The translations under genes and the position numbers were made by a program. A DNA stretch of 64,000 nucleotides from Flavobacteriales bacterium (GTDB taxonomy: Bacteria > Bacteroidota > Bacteroidia > Flavobacteriales_F > PHOS-HE28). Of this stretch, positions 61,482 to 64,000 are shown in pieces; position 1 is the first letter of the stretch, and each line of letters starts with the position of its first letter. The stretch spans positions 1 to 64,000 of the forward strand of contig JACJZG010000006.1 of assembly GCA_020635715.1 (NCBI GenBank). Reading direction: 5' to 3'. Under the pieces are notes generated by a model. It was given only the letters and a program-made list of their open reading frames with translations. It was not told the DNA's origin and did no database searches.

Positions 61482-61897
61482 CGCGCTTTCCGGTCTCATC
61501 GGACCGAACGGCCGTTCCATCCCCAAGCATTCGTCCAATCGCAGAGCGCCGGTCATCTTCGGACCATGCAAAGGACCATGGGTATGATCACGAAGGACCT
61601 TTGGGGTGCTGAGGCCCGGAGGATCTGGCCAGCCTGTTGACAACGGAACCGGCGGCCCTGCTCGGCAGCATCCTCCAGCTCAACCAGGCACCGTTCTATC
61701 ATAACGCGCTGAATGCCGTGGTGATCGCCTGCGATGTGATGCATCTGCAGCGGATGTCCCTTCACCCTGGCTGCGTTAAGCCCAGCACCCGTTCCGTCGG
61801 CCGAATTCCCGACTCGTCCGGAATGGATGTGATGAAGGTGATGGCGGCCAGTAGTATTGCGCCAGGAATGCGAACTGGAACAGGTATGGAAGGACGG
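61482..61897. other. 416-bp region without a clear gene
   Basis: No complete gene is recognisable. On the plus strand from about 61565 the frames read MQRTMGMITKDLWGAEAR, then LLTTEPAALLGSILQLNQAPFYHNALNAVVIACDVMHLQRMSLHPG. Together these could be a small frameshifted protein of unknown family. Given the density of base losses around it, a real small gene cannot be excluded. Confidence 0.35.
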
Positions 61898-62663
61898 ATG
61901 TCGGCACAACGTGTCACCAAAGGATGGTTGTCGGGGTGGGGGCGGTGGATCCCCTTGGTGGCCGTTGTGCTGGCACTTGCCGCATGTGTGCATGAACCGC
62001 CGTTCCCGCCCGAAGGACCGATCGTGGACGATGGAGGCAACGGAGGTGGTGGTGGCGAGGAGCCCGAGCCGATCGTTTGTGACCCGAACACCATCTTCTT
62101 CGAGCAACAGGTGCTGCCGCTCCTCATCTCCAATTGTGCCGTACCTGGTTGCCACAACCAGCCCACGGACGACAATGACGATATCGAGATCACGAGCTAC
62201 GCCACGTTGATGGCCAGTGATATCATCCGCTTGAACGATCCGCTGGACAGTGATCTATGGGAGGCCATCAACGAGACCGATCCAGCTGATGTGATGCCAC
62301 AACCCCCGCAGAACCCGTTGACCGCGGAACAGAAGGAGATCATCCGTCAGTGGCTCCTCCAGGGTGCGCAGAACAACTCCTGCGTACCCACCACCTGTGA
62401 CACCTTGAACGTGACCTACTCCGGCACGATAGCACCCCTTGTCGCCCAGCGCTGTGGTGGTTGTCATGGTGGTGGCTCCCCGCAGGGTGGGTTGAATTTG
62501 GTACGTGGGACGATCTGCACCTCGTCGCCGATGATGGCCGGCTTGCGGCCGCCATCCAGCATTGGATGGTGCCGTAGCCATGCCTCCTTCGGGTAATATG
62601 CTCCCCGATTGCCGGATACAACAGTTCCTGGCCTGGATCGATGACGGTGCTCCCAACAATTGA
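61898..62663 (+). CDS. di-heme cytochrome c lipoprotein, frameshifted near the 3' end
   Basis: The protein has a lipoprotein signal (WIPLVAVVLALAACVHEPP), a Gly-rich linker, and two CxxCH heme sites of different spacing context: LISNCAVPGCHNQPTDD (CxxxxCH-like) and LVAQRCGGCHGGGSPQGG (CxxCH). LTAEQKEIIRQWLLQGAQNN is typical of planctomycete-type cytochrome domains. Two single-G losses (about 62504 and 62572) break the tail; restoring them gives WDDLHLVADDGRLAAAIQHW...AVAMPPSGNMLPDCRIQQFLAWIDDGAPNN. The next gene starts at its stop codon. Confidence 0.7.
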
Positions 62664-63025
62664 TGCCGATGCACAGCCTGATCAAATGGTTCATGTTCGG
62701 TGGTCTGCTCGCATTGGGAGGCTGCTATTACGATAAGGAGGAGCTCCTTTATCCTGGGGCGTGTAACCCGGGTGATGCCACAGCTGCCGGCTATTGGACC
62801 GACACCATCGAACCATTGATCCTCTCCCGGTGTGCGAATTGCCATTTTCCCGGCGGTACCGGTCCCGGTGACTTCACTCAATACACCAACGTGAAAGCCA
62901 TCGTCGACAATGGATCCTTTCAGCAGTTGGTCTTCGTCACGAAGGCCATGCCGCAGGGTGGCTCCCTTTCGGCCTGCGACCTCCAGAAGCTCCAGGCCTG
63001 GGTCGACGCTGGCGCACCGCAATAG
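62663..63025 (+). CDS. mono-heme cytochrome c lipoprotein
   Basis: The 120-aa protein has a lipoprotein signal (IKWFMFGGLLALGGCYYDKEELLYPG), one heme-binding motif SRCANCHFPGG, and the C-terminal helix ACDLQKLQAWVDAGAP with an upstream Met (AMPQGG) as possible axial ligand. It overlaps the previous cytochrome gene (TGATG), so they are coupled. It probably works in periplasmic electron transfer with its neighbour. Confidence 0.85.
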   Translation: MPMHSLIKWFMFGGLLALGGCYYDKEELLYPGACNPGDATAAGYWTDTIEPLILSRCANCHFPGGTGPGDFTQYTNVKAIVDNGSFQQLVFVTKAMPQGGSLSACDLQKLQAWVDAGAPQ

Positions 63026-63033
63026 CCACGAAC

Positions 63034-63460
63034 ATGAAACGCAAGCAACTGATGGCCATCACCGCCGTGCTCCTGCTCACCGTGGGAGCCACCTACGGCT
63101 ACCTCGAGTTCAATCGGGGGTCGCCGGTACGGCCTCCATGCCGGTGCAGGAGAAGGTGACCGCCGGGGCGCTGCTGGCCGATTTCCAAGCCGACGAGGCC
63201 GCGGCGAACCAACGCTAGTGGGAACAACGGAACAGGTCGTGGAGGTGTCGGGCACGATCCGGGCCATGGAACCGCTCGGCACCGGCATCACCAATGTGGT
63301 CCTGAGACCGGTGATGACCTGGCTGGCATTGTTTGTGAATTCCCGGACAAGGAGGTGCCAGCGCACTGGCGTGCCGGAGCGGACGTCACCATCAGGGATC
63401 TGCACCGGCCTGCTCATGGATGTAGTGCTCGTGCGCTGCGTGGCCGTCGTGAACAAGTAG
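63034..63460 (+). pseudogene. OB-fold tRNA_anti-like protein, frameshifted
   Basis: Frames can be joined to MKRKQLMAITAVLLLTVGATYGYLEFNRG (membrane anchor), VAGTASMPVQEKVTAGALLADFQADEAAANQR, and VGTTEQVVEVSGTIRAMEPLGTGITNVVL. The segment VCEFPDKEVPAHWRAGADVTIR and the end GICTGLLMDVVLVRCVAVVNK complete the protein. This matches the small OB-fold family with a tRNA_anti-like domain often found near cytochrome or YceI genes. Breaks near 63114, 63211, 63308 and 63399 are single- or two-base losses, mostly in G runs. It is typed as pseudogene only because of the sequence given. Confidence 0.65.
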
Positions 63461-63478
63461 AACGCTCAGAACAAGGAA

Positions 63479-64000
63479 ATGAAGACCTCGGACATCCCGA
63501 TCATCGCGCTGGCCATCGCGCCGGCCACTCTTTCAGCGCAGGAGCGCTTTGCCACCCGCAACGGCACATCAACTTCTTCTCCAGTACCTCGGTGGAGAAC
63601 ATCGAAGCGGACAACAACAAGGTCACCAGCGTGTTCGACGCATCCACCGGTGCCGTCGAGTTCGCCGCGTTGATCAAGGCCTTCGAGTTCGAGAAGGCGC
63701 TCATGCAGGAGCACTTCAACGAGAACTACATGGAGAGCAATACCCACCCGAAGGCCAACTTCAAAGGCAAGGTGAGCGGTTTCAGCGCCGCCGATGCCGG
63801 CAAGGCCGGGTCCTATAGCGTGGATGTTGCCGGTGATCTGACCATCCATGGTGTCACCAAGCCGCTCACGACCAAGGCGACCTTCGTGGTCAACGCCGAC
63901 GGCACCATCAAGGCCACCAGCGATTTCTCCGTACGGCCCGAGGACCACGGCATCACCATCCCCGGCGTGGTGCGCAAGAACATCGCCGAACAGATCAAGG
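63479..64000 (+). CDS. YceI family protein, frameshifted and cut by the window end
   Basis: A signal peptide (MKTSDIPIIALAIAPATLSAQ) leads into ERFATRNG and then, after one lost C near 63566, HINFFSSTSVENIEADNNKVTSVFDASTGAVEFAALIKAFEFEKALMQEHFNENYMESNTHPKANFKGKVSGF. The YceI C-terminal strands GDLTIHGVTKPLTTKATFVVN and SDFSVRPEDHGITIPGVVRKNIAEQIK follow. The gene runs off the right edge a few codons before its expected end. It is a second YceI beside the cytochrome genes. Confidence 0.85.

Overview
The window looks like chromosomal DNA of a high-GC member of the Bacteroidota, probably a Flavobacteriales-type lineage. Many genes are preceded by the Bacteroidota -7 element (TAnnTTTG or TAnnTTCG) instead of a Shine-Dalgarno site. 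There is a type IX secretion (CHU_C/type B) C-terminal domain protein, several Cys-lipoproteins starting CKKDE, porin and OmpA-type envelope proteins, a SiaB-like kinase, and a tmRNA whose tag reads GNNDYALAA. High GC produces long antisense open frames over most genes; these were ignored.

Layout. 0-9.7 kb: a fatty-acid beta-oxidation block on the minus strand (marR, fadN, fadA, fadE, then a cut-off S41 peptidase). Three AT-richer cargo genes (two membrane proteins and a KilA-N protein), duplicated ends of fadA and several kinds of palindromic repeat lie between the fad genes. The MarR gene and fadE share a near-identical 16-bp palindrome, so one regulator probably controls both ends of the block. 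9.8-19 kb: envelope lipoproteins, a DUF2807 protein, a type IX cargo, SiaB, a LYS1-like dehydrogenase, tmRNA, a GIY-YIG protein, a MATE exporter and a GT22-family membrane mannosyltransferase. 19-24.2 kb: icd, dnaX (with an A9 slippery run) and the rpsF-rpsR-rplI operon. 24.3-30.1 kb: MbnP-type lipoproteins, bestrophin, a CPA1 antiporter and a three-gene set that looks like a copper locus. 30.2-43.9 kb: aconitase, outer-membrane proteins, an MFS (UMF1) transporter, L-2-hydroxyglutarate oxidase, a DinB protein, a phosphate-type porin, two SanA-like proteins, purB and an EI24 protein.

43.9-56.4 kb: a GDYXXLXY/DUF2157 pair, a secreted protein of unknown function, a lipoprotein glutathione peroxidase coupled to the bacillithiol deacetylase bshB1, a surface-glycan locus (GT4, a two-domain GINT1-like protein, a flippase and GT2), tRNA-His, a CDF metal exporter, nhaA and a second DinB protein. 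56.5-57.2 kb: tRNA-Ser(CGA), then a perfect 21-bp inverted repeat and five 100-bp tandem repeats. 57.4-64 kb: YceI, a propeller-type LytS sensor kinase, a LytTR regulator, two heme-c lipoproteins, an OB-fold protein and a second YceI cut by the window end.

From about 59.9 kb to 63.6 kb nearly every gene is broken by single-base losses, most of them in short homopolymers. Restoring those bases recovers intact family sequences, so these are probably sequencing or assembly errors and not decay. The most unusual structures are the array of five covarying hairpins at 2.75-2.94 kb, the repeat-rich invasion of the fad block with duplicated fadA ends, the shared MarR operator, the A9 run in dnaX, and the 100-bp satellite beside tRNA-Ser.
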